Positions 1-7,855 of a stretch of 64,000 nt of DNA are shown piece by piece (position 1 is the first letter of the stretch; each line of letters opens with the position of its first letter). The notes below the pieces were generated by a model that was given only the letters and a program-made list of their open reading frames with translations, did no database searches and was not told where the DNA came from. The stretch is taken from positions 86,268-150,267 of the forward strand of contig JAPKMW010000014.1 of assembly GCA_026645575.1 (NCBI GenBank). Direction: 5' to 3'. This DNA is from Caldilineaceae bacterium. GTDB lineage: Bacteria; Chloroflexota; Anaerolineae; Caldilineales; Caldilineaceae. The translations under genes were made by a program, and so were the position numbers.

Positions 1-1143
1 GATGCCCTGGATCTGGGGGCGCACCAGCTTCCACGGGCCGTCGCGCATGGCGGCGTTGGTTGTGCCGATGGGATAGTAGCCGTTGAACTGCCAGAAGCGA
101 CGCGGCTCCACGGCGGGCGCCTCGCCCCGCAACAGGGGCAGGATGTTGCCGCCATCGAGTGGTCGCCCCTGAGGCAGCAGGTCAACCCCGGCCATGGCCG
201 TCAACGTTGGCAGCCAATCGGTAAAGTGGATGAGGTGGTCAATGGTTTGACCACCAGCCAATCCCGCTGGCCAACGGATGAGCATAGGGACGCGAATGCC
301 CCCTTCATAGACCGAGCCTTTGGCGCCATTAAAGCCGCAGTTGTAGCGGTGGGTGTCACGGCTCATGCCCGGCGGCACCTGATCGGCGCGCAGCATAAAA
401 GCCGGCCCGTTGTCACTGGAGAACAGGACAATGGTGTTCTCGGTCAATCCCTGTCGCTCCACCTCTTCCAAGATCAGGCGGATGCCCCGGTCCATCACCT
501 CGATCATGGCATAGGTCGTGGCGACGCCGGGGCTGAGGCCCATATCGAGATAAGGTTGCACGACTGCATCGGGCGCTTGCAAGGGGGAGTGGGGTGCATT
601 GTACATGACACAGAGCAGGAACGGCTCGTCTCGGTGGCGGCGCACAAAACTTACCGCTTCGTCGGAGAGGACATCCGTCAGGTAGCGGCCATCGGTGGGG
701 CGAAAGGAACCATTGACATCGAGCCGCCACTGGTAGTAGTCGGCCCACCCGCCACGAAACCCGACAAATTCGGCAAAGCCGCGGGCGTTGGGATGATAGC
801 GCGGGTCGAGCGCACCATTGTGCCACTTGCCGATGAGACCGGTGGCATAGCCCGCTGCTTGGAAGGTATCGCCCAGAGTGACTTCGTGTAGCGCAAGGCG
901 ATCCAGCCCCAGCGTCTCCTGTGGCGTAATCGCACCGGTGCGGATGGGGTAGCGTCCGGTCAACAACGCCGCCCGCGCCGGTGAACAGACCGGTGAGCCG
1001 GCATAGTGCTGCGTCAGGCAGAGGCTTTCGCGCACCAACTGGTCAAGTGTCGGTGTCCGCACGTAGCCGTTGTTAAAGACGCCAAAATCGCCATAGCCCA
1101 TATCGTCGGCCAGGATGAGGATGATGTTGGGTTTGGTGCGCAT
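1..1143 (-). CDS. Type I sulfatase (formylglycine-dependent), C-terminus cut by window edge
   Basis: The reading frame stays open from an ATG at 1143 to the first base of the window, giving 381 codons, so the C-terminus is missing. The N-terminus reads PNIILILADDMGYGDFG, the metal-binding aspartate pair (D13, D14) of alkaline-phosphatase-fold sulfatases. CSPAR at residues 53-57 matches the C-x-P-x-R signature whose Cys is converted to formylglycine. Later motifs also fit (GKWHNG, a SSDNGP-like stretch, GGIRVP). The family hydrolyses sulfate esters; the substrate cannot be read here. No signal peptide is seen, so action inside the cell or atypical export is possible. It diverges from the RraA-like gene across about 110 bp. 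Confidence 0.9.
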   Translation of the reverse strand, partial: MRTKPNIILILADDMGYGDFGVFNNGYVRTPTLDQLVRESLCLTQHYAGSPVCSPARAALLTGRYPIRTGAITPQETLGLDRLALHEVTLGDTFQAAGYATGLIGKWHNGALDPRYHPNARGFAEFVGFRGGWADYYQWRLDVNGSFRPTDGRYLTDVLSDEAVSFVRRHRDEPFLLCVMYNAPHSPLQAPDAVVQPYLDMGLSPGVATTYAMIEVMDRGIRLILEEVERQGLTENTIVLFSSDNGPAFMLRADQVPPGMSRDTHRYNCGFNGAKGSVYEGGIRVPMLIRWPAGLAGGQTIDHLIHFTDWLPTLTAMAGVDLLPQGRPLDGGNILPLLRGEAPAVEPRRFWQFNGYYPIGTTNAAMRDGPWKLVRPQIQGI

Positions 1144-1256
1144 AGGGCCTTCCCTCCAGTTGACAAGCTTTTGCTTCCTGTTTATTATCTCTGTCTAGAC
1201 AGACGCTGTCAAACTTCCCGCGTCTACCAACTGATACTACCATCAAAGGAGAAACG

Positions 1257-2000
1257 ATGTCCACGCGCTCTTATGCTCCCGTTCATGTCTCGCAGGCGAT
1301 CCTGGATCGCTTTAAGAAACTCCCCGTCGCTACCATCTGGAATCATGTAATGAAGGATGCCGGCGTGCCATTGCCCTTTATGGAAGGGGTGCGCTGCTAT
1401 ACGCCCGGCAAGCGCTTGGCCGCCCGTGCCCGCACGCTACGTTTTCTGCCGCCGCGCCCTGATCTGATGGCCGAGGTGCGTCAGGGCGAAAATTCCCCTG
1501 AATATCGCGCTATGGCCCGTTGCGGCCCTGGCGATGTACTGGTCGCCGACATTATGGGCCATCCGCGCGCCTGTATTTTTGGCGATGTCAAGGCGGTGCA
1601 ATTGGTCATGAATAAGGCCGACGGCATTGTCACCGACGGCGCCATTCGCGACCTGGAGGTGATGGAAGCCGAAAATTATGGGCTGATCATCTATGCCAAG
1701 GACCGTACCCCCTACGGCTCTTCGCCCTGGGCGGAGCCGGCGGAAGAGAATGGCGATATTCAATGTGGCGGCGCCCTGGTCCGCCCTGGTGACGTGCTGG
1801 TCGGCGATGGCGACGGCGTGGTGGTGGTGCCGTCCTGGTTTGCCGAGGAGTGCGTCGCCATTGTCGAAGAGCATGAAGCGGTGGAAGCCTATATCAAACA
1901 AAAAATTCGCGACGAAGGGGTGCGACCCGGCAAATATTATCCGCCCACCCCGGAGATGTACGCCGAGTTACGCGCCAAACATCAACAAAGCCAGCGATGA
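1257..2000 (+). CDS. RraA-like / HMG-aldolase-fold protein
   Basis: This 247-residue protein belongs to the RraA-like family, which includes class II 4-hydroxy-4-methyl-2-oxoglutarate aldolases and the RNase E inhibitor RraA. Diagnostic pieces are GDVKAVQL, then [12 protein letters not shown] with the conserved Arg-Asp pair, then [15 protein letters not shown]. It is longer than RraA (about 160 residues) because of N- and C-terminal extensions, which favours an enzyme over an RNase regulator. The start is supported by AAAGGAG about 8 bases before the ATG. It overlaps the next gene by ATGA, so the two are probably co-transcribed. Substrate unknown; the sulfatase, DapA-like and enolase-superfamily neighbours suggest acid or sugar-acid catabolism. 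Confidence 0.85.
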   Translation: MSTRSYAPVHVSQAILDRFKKLPVATIWNHVMKDAGVPLPFMEGVRCYTPGKRLAARARTLRFLPPRPDLMAEVRQGENSPEYRAMARCGPGDVLVADIMGHPRACIFGDVKAVQLVMNKADGIVTDGAIRDLEVMEAENYGLIIYAKDRTPYGSSPWAEPAEENGDIQCGGALVRPGDVLVGDGDGVVVVPSWFAEECVAIVEEHEAVEAYIKQKIRDEGVRPGKYYPPTPEMYAELRAKHQQSQR

Positions 2001-2401
2001 GCGGGCCGGTTGTCATTGATGGCTGGCGAGCATGGGCGCGCCGGATCAAGCGGGATCTGTTTGCGCTCTATCTCGCCTATCGCGACCCACGCACGCCCTG
2101 GTATGCTCGCTTTGTCGCCGCTTGTGTGGTGGCGTATGCTTTTAGCCCCATCGATCTGATTCCTGACCCGATTCCCATCCTCGGCTACCTGGATGATCTG
2201 CTGCTGGTGCCATTAGGCATTCTTCTGGCGATCCGACTGATTCCACCGGCGGTGATGGCGGCGTGCCGCGCTGAAGCACAAGTGCGTATGGAAGATGGTA
2301 AGCCAGTCAATTGGATCGCCGCCGGGGTGATTGTAGTCATTTGGTTGCTGCTGGCGGTGTGGGCATGGTTGCTCCTGGTGCGTTGGTTCGGTTGGTCATA
2401 G
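1997..2401 (+). CDS. YkvA/DUF1232 family small membrane protein
   Basis: A 134-residue protein with the DUF1232 core: a region of form [11 protein letters not shown] followed by [20 protein letters not shown] and [17 protein letters not shown]. This is the hallmark of the YkvA family, which is widespread and functionally uncharacterised. A second hydrophobic segment near residues 105-128 is probably a transmembrane helix. It starts inside the stop region of the RraA-like gene (ATGA overlap), which suggests translational coupling, and is followed within about 10 bases by a strong hairpin. Confidence 0.85.
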   Translation: MSGPVVIDGWRAWARRIKRDLFALYLAYRDPRTPWYARFVAACVVAYAFSPIDLIPDPIPILGYLDDLLLVPLGILLAIRLIPPAVMAACRAEAQVRMEDGKPVNWIAAGVIVVIWLLLAVWAWLLLVRWFGWS

Positions 2402-2411
2402 CATTGCAAAG

Positions 2412-2441
2412 AGGAGTGCGCACGCCCTCGTGCGCACTCTT
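2412..2441 (+). terminator. Hairpin after the DUF1232 gene
   Basis: GAGTGCGCACG and CGTGCGCACTC form a perfect 11-bp stem (2414-2424 / 2429-2439) around a CCCT loop, extended by a G-U and an A-U pair. It starts about 10 bases after the stop codon. There is no clear T-run, so it is a terminator-like or 3'-end-stabilising hairpin rather than a textbook intrinsic terminator. Confidence 0.6.
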
Positions 2442-2604
2442 CAATATTCATTTCACAAAACAGCCCTTGACCGACAAGATTGCCAGCACACAGAGGCTGC
2501 GTCCCATGCAAAATGCACGGTAGCGCGATTGGTGCTTTACCGTTATAATTCTATTTTGTTCGTACAATAACCCAAGCTACCATCGCTAGGAAATGAACTT
2601 GTTT

Positions 2605-3996
2605 ATGTCCACTGCTTTGCTTGCTCACAAAGAAGTCGCTGCGAACCTGGAACTCTTCTGCGCCTGGGTGGAGGCCCAACTGGCGCAGCGCGAACAGCCG
2701 GGCATCGCCGTCGGCTTGATCTATGACCAGACGTTGATCTGGAGCCGCGGCTTTGGCTATGCCAACGTGGCGAAGCGTATCCCGATGACGGCGCAGACCA
2801 TTTTCCGCATTGCCTCGATCACCAAACTTTTTACCAGCACCGCCATCATGCAACTGCGCGACGAAGGGCGGTTGCAACTTGACGACCCGGTGAAAAAACA
2901 TCTCCCCTGGTTTCAATTGCGCAATCCCCACCCCGACACCCCCGTGATTACCATTCGCCATCTGTTGGCCCATGCCGGCGGCTTGCCACGTGAGGCGGCT
3001 TTTCCCTACTGGAGTACCAATGAGTTTCCCAGTGTAGAAGAGGTGCAAGCCGCCTTACCCGATCAGGAATTTGCCATTCCTACCGGCTCTGATTGGAAAT
3101 ATTCAAACTTGGGCTTGATGCTGGCCGGTGAAATTGTGGCGACAGTTGCTAACATGCCCTACACCACTTATGTCACGGAACATATCTTACAACCGCTGGG
3201 CATGACCAACACCTTTGTCGATGCCATTCCGCCCGATCATCCCTTGTTAGCCACGGGCTATGGCCGCCGGTTGCCCAATGCCGGGCGGACGTCTGGCCTC
3301 CACACCGACTGTCGCGGGATCGGGCCGGCGGCGAATATGGCGTCCAACATCGAAGACCTGGCAAAATTTGCCATGCTACAATTCCGTAGCGGCCCACGGC
3401 AGGGGCAACAGGTGCTGGCCGGCCCCTCCTTGCGCGAAATGCACCGGGTGCAGTGGCTCAACGATGACTGGTCAGCGGGGCGGGGGATTGGCTTTTATGT
3501 CTGGCGGCTTCATGGCCGCACCTTGGTAGGGCATGGCGGTTCGTTACCCGGCTATCGCACCGATCTCCAGTGCGCGCCGGCGGACAAAGTGGGCGTGGTT
3601 GTGTTGACCAACGCCGATGATGGGATGCCTTTGATCTACATGGATAAAGCCTTTCAGTGGCTGGTGCCAGCGCTGCTCAAAGCGGCTGCGCCCAAAGCCG
3701 CTGTTAGCCCGGTGACTGAAGCGTGGCAACCCTATCTCGGTCGTTATCGCAACCCGTGGAATGATGCACAAGTGTTGATCTACCAAGATGAACTGGTGAT
3801 GATTTTCCCTACCGAGCCAGACCCGTTGGCCGGTATGATCAAATTAAAACCGATCAGCCCCCAAGTTTTTCGCATAGAAACCAAAGAGCACTTTGGCTCT
3901 AACGGCGAATTGGCGACCTTTGAACTGGACGACGCCGGCAAGGTGATGCGTCTGAAACTCGGCAACATTTATACCTACCCGGTTGCCGCTTGGTAA
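2605..3996 (+). CDS. Serine hydrolase, beta-lactamase/penicillin-binding-protein fold
   Basis: Protein of about 463 residues with class C beta-lactamase-type motifs: SITK (S71, K74; the S-x-x-K nucleophile and base), YSN in DWKYSNLGL near residue 167, and HGG in GHGGSLPGY replacing KTG. A C-terminal domain of about 100 residues resembles the lipocalin-like tail of many family S12 hydrolases. No signal peptide or lipobox is present, so it may be cytoplasmic, acting as an esterase or D-amino-acid peptidase. An ATG at 2593 is in frame, but AGGAA lies directly against it; the ATG at 2605 has normal spacing. A TATAAT at 2544-2549 may be its -10. It precedes the ABC transporter genes, consistent with peptide or amide processing. 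Confidence 0.85.
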   Translation: MSTALLAHKEVAANLELFCAWVEAQLAQREQPGIAVGLIYDQTLIWSRGFGYANVAKRIPMTAQTIFRIASITKLFTSTAIMQLRDEGRLQLDDPVKKHLPWFQLRNPHPDTPVITIRHLLAHAGGLPREAAFPYWSTNEFPSVEEVQAALPDQEFAIPTGSDWKYSNLGLMLAGEIVATVANMPYTTYVTEHILQPLGMTNTFVDAIPPDHPLLATGYGRRLPNAGRTSGLHTDCRGIGPAANMASNIEDLAKFAMLQFRSGPRQGQQVLAGPSLREMHRVQWLNDDWSAGRGIGFYVWRLHGRTLVGHGGSLPGYRTDLQCAPADKVGVVVLTNADDGMPLIYMDKAFQWLVPALLKAAAPKAAVSPVTEAWQPYLGRYRNPWNDAQVLIYQDELVMIFPTEPDPLAGMIKLKPISPQVFRIETKEHFGSNGELATFELDDAGKVMRLKLGNIYTYPVAAW

Positions 3997-4059
3997 GTAT
4001 TGAATGACATGCCCTCCCCCCGCTTGTTTCTTTGTTCTTCTCAAAAAGGAAGGCATCTC

Positions 4060-5697
4060 ATGAAAAGACAACATCTGGTTTTCGCATTGGTTTTATTGTT
4101 GCTGCTGGCGGCCTGTGTACCGGCTGCACCTGGCGGCTTGGCACCGGCGGGGGACGCCGCGCCGGTCGCCGCTGGTGAGCCAACCCCCGGCGGCTATATT
4201 ATGAGCGCCACGATTGAAGACCCCGATTCGCTCGATCCCCACAAGACCATTATGGCGACGGCGTCGAGCATTCAGGCGTGGCTCTACGATGAACTCTTTT
4301 ATATCGGCCCTGATGGTCTGCCCAAAGGTTTACTGGCCGAATCGTGGACCGTCAGCGAGGATAGCAAGATCCTCACGATCACCCTCCGTGAAGGGCGCAA
4401 GTTCCATGACGGCACGCCAGTGGACGCCAAAGCGGTCGAATTTACCTTTAACCGGATGCTCGACCCGGCCACCGCCGCCCCCGCCAAAGACCAGGCCGGC
4501 CCGTTGACCAAGGTGACAGCCGTCGATGATAAGACGGTCACCTTTGAATTTTCCGAGCCGTATGCCCCCTTCTACTTTGCCGCCAGCACCTCCTATTTTG
4601 GCATTATCTCGCCAACCGCCGTCGAAACGTTGGGTGATGATTTTGGGCGCCAGCCGGTGGGTAGCGGCCCCTTTATGTTCAAGGAGTGGAAGGCCGGCCA
4701 GGAGATCACCCTGGTGCGCAACCCCGATTATGTGAATGTGCGCGAAGATCGCACCAACAAGGGCGCGCCCTATGTCGAGGGCATCATCTTTAAGAACGTG
4801 CCCGAAGAAGGCACTCGCATTGCGGCCATGGAGACCGGCGAACTAAACATATTGGGCCTGTCGCGCGAATCAGTCTCCCGCTTTCAAGATGACCCGGAAT
4901 TTAAGGTAATCTCGGCGGAGCAGACGGCCAGCATCAACTTTGTCGAGTTCAACTACAAACGCGCCCCCTTTGATAATCCACAATTCCGCCGCGCCTTTGG
5001 GATTGCCATTGACAAAGAGGCGATTCTGGCAGGCGCCTATGGCGGCTTTGGCACGCTCAACTATAACCCCTATCCCAATGGCAACCCTGGCTACGATCCG
5101 GCCATCGGCGAAGAATTTGGCATGAAGTATGACCCGGAAGCGGCCAAAACGCTCTTTGACGAACTGGGCTGGCGCGATGAAGATGGCGACGGCACCCGTG
5201 AAGCGCATGGCGTGGCTGGCGTCGAAGATGGCGCCCCGGCGGCCTGGACTTGCTGGACCTACCCCTTTGAGATCAAGCAGCGCGAGTGCGAGATCATCCA
5301 GGCCAATATGAAGGACATCGGCATTCAGATCGAGGTCAAGCTGACCGACTTTGGCACCATGTCCGCCGAAATGCCCAAAGCCGAATTTGACTTTGATGTG
5401 ATGCGCTGGACTTGGAATGAGCCGGTGATCCTCTCCTTGCTGCTCAAATGCCCCGGCTGGAAAGAACTCTTCTGCGACGAGACCTTAGACGAAATGCTCA
5501 TCGCCGCCGAAACTGATATGGACCCCGCTTCCCGTGTGGAAAAGGTCAAAGCGATCCAGCAATACATCCTGGAACAAGCGATCATCATCCCCTTTGTCAG
5601 CGACTGGTACATCACCGCCTCCGCCGCCAGCGTCAACGACCTCCGCTATGACGCCACCTTCGGGCTGAATTATGAGGATGTGTGGATCAGTCAGTAG
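4060..5697 (+). CDS. ABC transporter substrate-binding lipoprotein, peptide/nickel type (SBP family 5)
   Basis: 545 residues starting MKRQHL, with a hydrophobic core and the lipobox LLAAC. The Cys should be lipid-modified and the protein anchored outside the membrane. PDSLDPHKT, the DGLPKGLLAESW region, LREGRKFHDGTP and NPDYVN are typical of DppA/OppA-like binding proteins for oligopeptides or related solutes. Length is normal for family 5. A more upstream in-frame ATG at 4000 is unlikely because AAAAAGGA sits just before 4060 and only that start gives a signal peptide. Two permease genes follow after about 95 bp. Substrate unknown. Confidence 0.93.
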   Translation: MKRQHLVFALVLLLLLAACVPAAPGGLAPAGDAAPVAAGEPTPGGYIMSATIEDPDSLDPHKTIMATASSIQAWLYDELFYIGPDGLPKGLLAESWTVSEDSKILTITLREGRKFHDGTPVDAKAVEFTFNRMLDPATAAPAKDQAGPLTKVTAVDDKTVTFEFSEPYAPFYFAASTSYFGIISPTAVETLGDDFGRQPVGSGPFMFKEWKAGQEITLVRNPDYVNVREDRTNKGAPYVEGIIFKNVPEEGTRIAAMETGELNILGLSRESVSRFQDDPEFKVISAEQTASINFVEFNYKRAPFDNPQFRRAFGIAIDKEAILAGAYGGFGTLNYNPYPNGNPGYDPAIGEEFGMKYDPEAAKTLFDELGWRDEDGDGTREAHGVAGVEDGAPAAWTCWTYPFEIKQRECEIIQANMKDIGIQIEVKLTDFGTMSAEMPKAEFDFDVMRWTWNEPVILSLLLKCPGWKELFCDETLDEMLIAAETDMDPASRVEKVKAIQQYILEQAIIIPFVSDWYITASAASVNDLRYDATFGLNYEDVWISQ

Positions 5698-5716
5698 TTT
5701 GATAGAAGACAGAGGA

Positions 5717-5774
5717 CAGAAGACAGAAGTCAGCGGATAGACGAGACCTTCTGACTTCCGACTTCTGTCTTCTG
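5717..5774. repeat. Intra-operon hairpin of short-period (ACAGAAG) repeats
   Basis: Between the binding-protein and permease genes, CAGAAGACAGAAGTC (5717-5731) pairs with GACTTCTGTCTTCTG (5760-5774). The right side also contains a partly duplicated ACTTC block. Such hairpins often stabilise the upstream message or lower downstream expression, which would fit the usual excess of binding protein over permease (inference). It belongs to the class of short-period intergenic repeats seen at many junctions in this window. Confidence 0.7.
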
Positions 5775-5792
5775 CTCTCATGGAGTCACAAC

Positions 5793-6719
5793 GTGCTACT
5801 CTACTTCATCCGTCGTCTCCTCTTCGTTATCCCGGTGGTGATCGGGGTGTTGACGCTGGTCTTTTTTATGCGGGCGTTGGTGCCAGGGGACCCGATTGAG
5901 ATTATGTTTTTGGGCCAGCCGCCACCTGACCCCGATACGGTGGCGGCGATTCGGCGCGAATTGGGGCTGGACAAGCCGCTGCCCATACAATATCTTCAGT
6001 ATATCGTAGGTGTTACCCAGGGTGATTTGGGCACTTCTGTGCGGACCCGCCGTGCCGTGCTGGATGAAATCTGGGACCGCTACCCCAATACCTTGATCCT
6101 GACCTTTGCCAGCCTCTTGGTGGCGTTGGTCGTAGGCTTGACAACCGGGGTGTTGGCCGCGGTTTATAAAGATAGCTGGATTGATACCATCACCATGTTC
6201 CTGGCGCTCTTTGGTCTCTCTATGCCGGCCTTCTGGTTTGGCTTGATGATGATCCAATATTTTGGCGTCTACCTGCGGTGGTTCCCGGTGATGGGGTCGG
6301 GGTCCTTTCGTCATTTGGTGCTGCCGGCCTTGACGCTGGGGTTAATCGCCTCGACCGTGCAGGCGCGTGTGGCGCGGTCCAGTATGCTGGAAGTGTTGAC
6401 TTCCGACTATGTCCGCACGGCGCACGCGAAAGGGTTGAACAGAGCAACAGTCATCCTACGGCATGGCCTGAAAAACGCCTTGATCCCGACTATGACCATT
6501 TTGGGTTTGCAGGTGGGCGGCTTATTGGGCGGCGCCTTTATCATTGAAGCTGTCTTTGCCTGGCATGGTGTTGGTGAGCTGGCCGTGAAGGCGATTTCGC
6601 AACGGGACTTTCCGCTGATTCAGGGTATTATCGTCGTCGTCGCCACCACCTATGTGCTGGTCAATGTGATGATCGACATGAGCTACCGGCTCTTAGATCC
6701 GAGAATCGACTATGAGTAA
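5793..6719 (+). CDS. ABC transporter permease, DppB/OppB-like
   Basis: 308 residues from a GTG start (GGAG about 8 bases upstream). The N-terminus LLYFIRRLLFVIPVVIGVLTLVFFMRALVPGDP is the standard first helix and motif of DppB-type permeases. Five further hydrophobic segments follow. The ATPase-contacting EAA loop is visible near residues 210-225 (ARSSMLEVL ... AKGL ... HGLKNALIP). It forms the membrane channel with the DppC-like protein encoded immediately downstream, whose start overlaps this stop by 8 bases. Confidence 0.93.
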   Translation: MLLYFIRRLLFVIPVVIGVLTLVFFMRALVPGDPIEIMFLGQPPPDPDTVAAIRRELGLDKPLPIQYLQYIVGVTQGDLGTSVRTRRAVLDEIWDRYPNTLILTFASLLVALVVGLTTGVLAAVYKDSWIDTITMFLALFGLSMPAFWFGLMMIQYFGVYLRWFPVMGSGSFRHLVLPALTLGLIASTVQARVARSSMLEVLTSDYVRTAHAKGLNRATVILRHGLKNALIPTMTILGLQVGGLLGGAFIIEAVFAWHGVGELAVKAISQRDFPLIQGIIVVVATTYVLVNVMIDMSYRLLDPRIDYE

Positions 6720-7635
6720 AGTATCGACAAGCCGCACCATGCCTATGCCGCTCGCCACTGCCATTCGTGGTGAAGCGCTGCCCATCGCCGACCGCACCGG
6801 TCTCTGGTGGACGCTATGTGACCTCTTTCGACGCCGTTCGGCGCAACTTGGCGGGTTGATTGTGCTGCTGTTGATATTGCTGGCAATCTTTGCTCCACTG
6901 ATCGCCCCCTATGATCCCTATGCCATCAATGTCAAAGATCGCCTGCAGCCGCCCAGCCTGACCTATCCCTTTGGCACCGACGACTTGGGGCGTGATCTCT
7001 TTAGTCGCATTGTCTATGGCGCCCGCACGACGATCCAGACTGGCGTGGTGGTTGTCTTCATTGCCGCTTCGCTGGGGTCACTGATTGGGCTAATCTCCGG
7101 CTATTACGGCGGCGCGGTCGATCTGGTGATCATGCGGGTGATCGACATCATGTTGGCTTTTCCCTACATCCTGCTGGCGTTGGCGATTGTCGCCACCCTG
7201 GGGCCAAGTTTGCAAAATGCGCTGATTGCCATTGGGTTGGCCTATGTGCCCGGCTGGGCGCGCTTTGTGCGCGGCAATGTCTTGACCGTCGGCAAACAGG
7301 AATATGTCACCGCTGCGCTGGCAACCGGCACCCGCCCTCGCCGCATTATCCGCCGGCATGTGTTGCCCAATGTGCTCTCCTCGATTATCGTCCTCGCCAG
7401 CCTCGATTTTCCGGCGGCAGTGCTTTCGACGGCGGCGCTCAGTTATGTCGGTCTTGGCGCACAACCACCCACCGCCGAATGGGGCGCCTTGCTCACCGGC
7501 GCCCGCAGCTATATGCGCACCGCGCCCTGGCTGGTCAACTTTCCCGGCCTGGCGATCTTTATCACCATGTTGGGCTTTAATCTCCTCGGCAATGCCCTGC
7601 GCGACACCCTCGACCCCAAACTACGCAATCGATAG
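6712..7635 (+). CDS. ABC transporter permease, DppC/OppC-like
   Basis: 307 residues with the DppC layout: cytoplasmic N-terminus, first helix (GGLIVLLLILLAIFAPLIAPYDPY), FGTDDLGRDLFSRIVYGAR, then a permease domain with the EAA loop (ALATGTRPRRIIRRHVLPN) and the SYVGLGAQPPTAEWGALL motif. It overlaps the DppB-like gene by 8 bases, so the pair is translationally coupled. No nucleotide-binding subunit follows; the next gene is unrelated. The transporter must borrow ATPases encoded elsewhere. Confidence 0.93.
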   Translation: MSKVSTSRTMPMPLATAIRGEALPIADRTGLWWTLCDLFRRRSAQLGGLIVLLLILLAIFAPLIAPYDPYAINVKDRLQPPSLTYPFGTDDLGRDLFSRIVYGARTTIQTGVVVVFIAASLGSLIGLISGYYGGAVDLVIMRVIDIMLAFPYILLALAIVATLGPSLQNALIAIGLAYVPGWARFVRGNVLTVGKQEYVTAALATGTRPRRIIRRHVLPNVLSSIIVLASLDFPAAVLSTAALSYVGLGAQPPTAEWGALLTGARSYMRTAPWLVNFPGLAIFITMLGFNLLGNALRDTLDPKLRNR

Positions 7636-7641
7636 CACAGA

Positions 7642-7749
7642 CTTGAACTAAAGTTCAGGCTGAAAACATAAGTCCACTCAAGTGGACTGGTTCGTAATAA
7701 GCAGTCGGCTTGAGCCGACTTAAGCTTTTAGCCTGAACTTTAGTTCAAG
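7642..7749. repeat. Compound inverted repeat made of four small palindromes
   Basis: Outer arms 7642-7661 and 7730-7749 are perfect 20-base complements. Inside lie two more perfect palindromes, AGTCCACTcaAGTGGACT (7671-7688) and AGTCGGCTtgAGCCGACT (7703-7720). Each outer arm contains its own palindrome (TGAACTaaAGTTCA and TGAACTttAGTTCA). Folded, this is a cloverleaf-like stem with two side hairpins. It fills the gap between the dppC-like and vault-like genes and has no T-run or coding potential. Confidence 0.85.
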
Positions 7750-7855
7750 GCGTTTCCCAAAAATAAGTCAAATGATGGATTGTTATGCACCCCTTCCTAC
7801 TCTACACTGAATACAGCATTTAATGGTATACAGCAGTCGTAGAAGGAGCAACAAC

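Noticed and set aside
226..891. 221-codon + strand frame opposite the sulfatase
   Set aside because: The - strand shows clear sulfatase motifs over the same span; the + frame has no recognisable domain.
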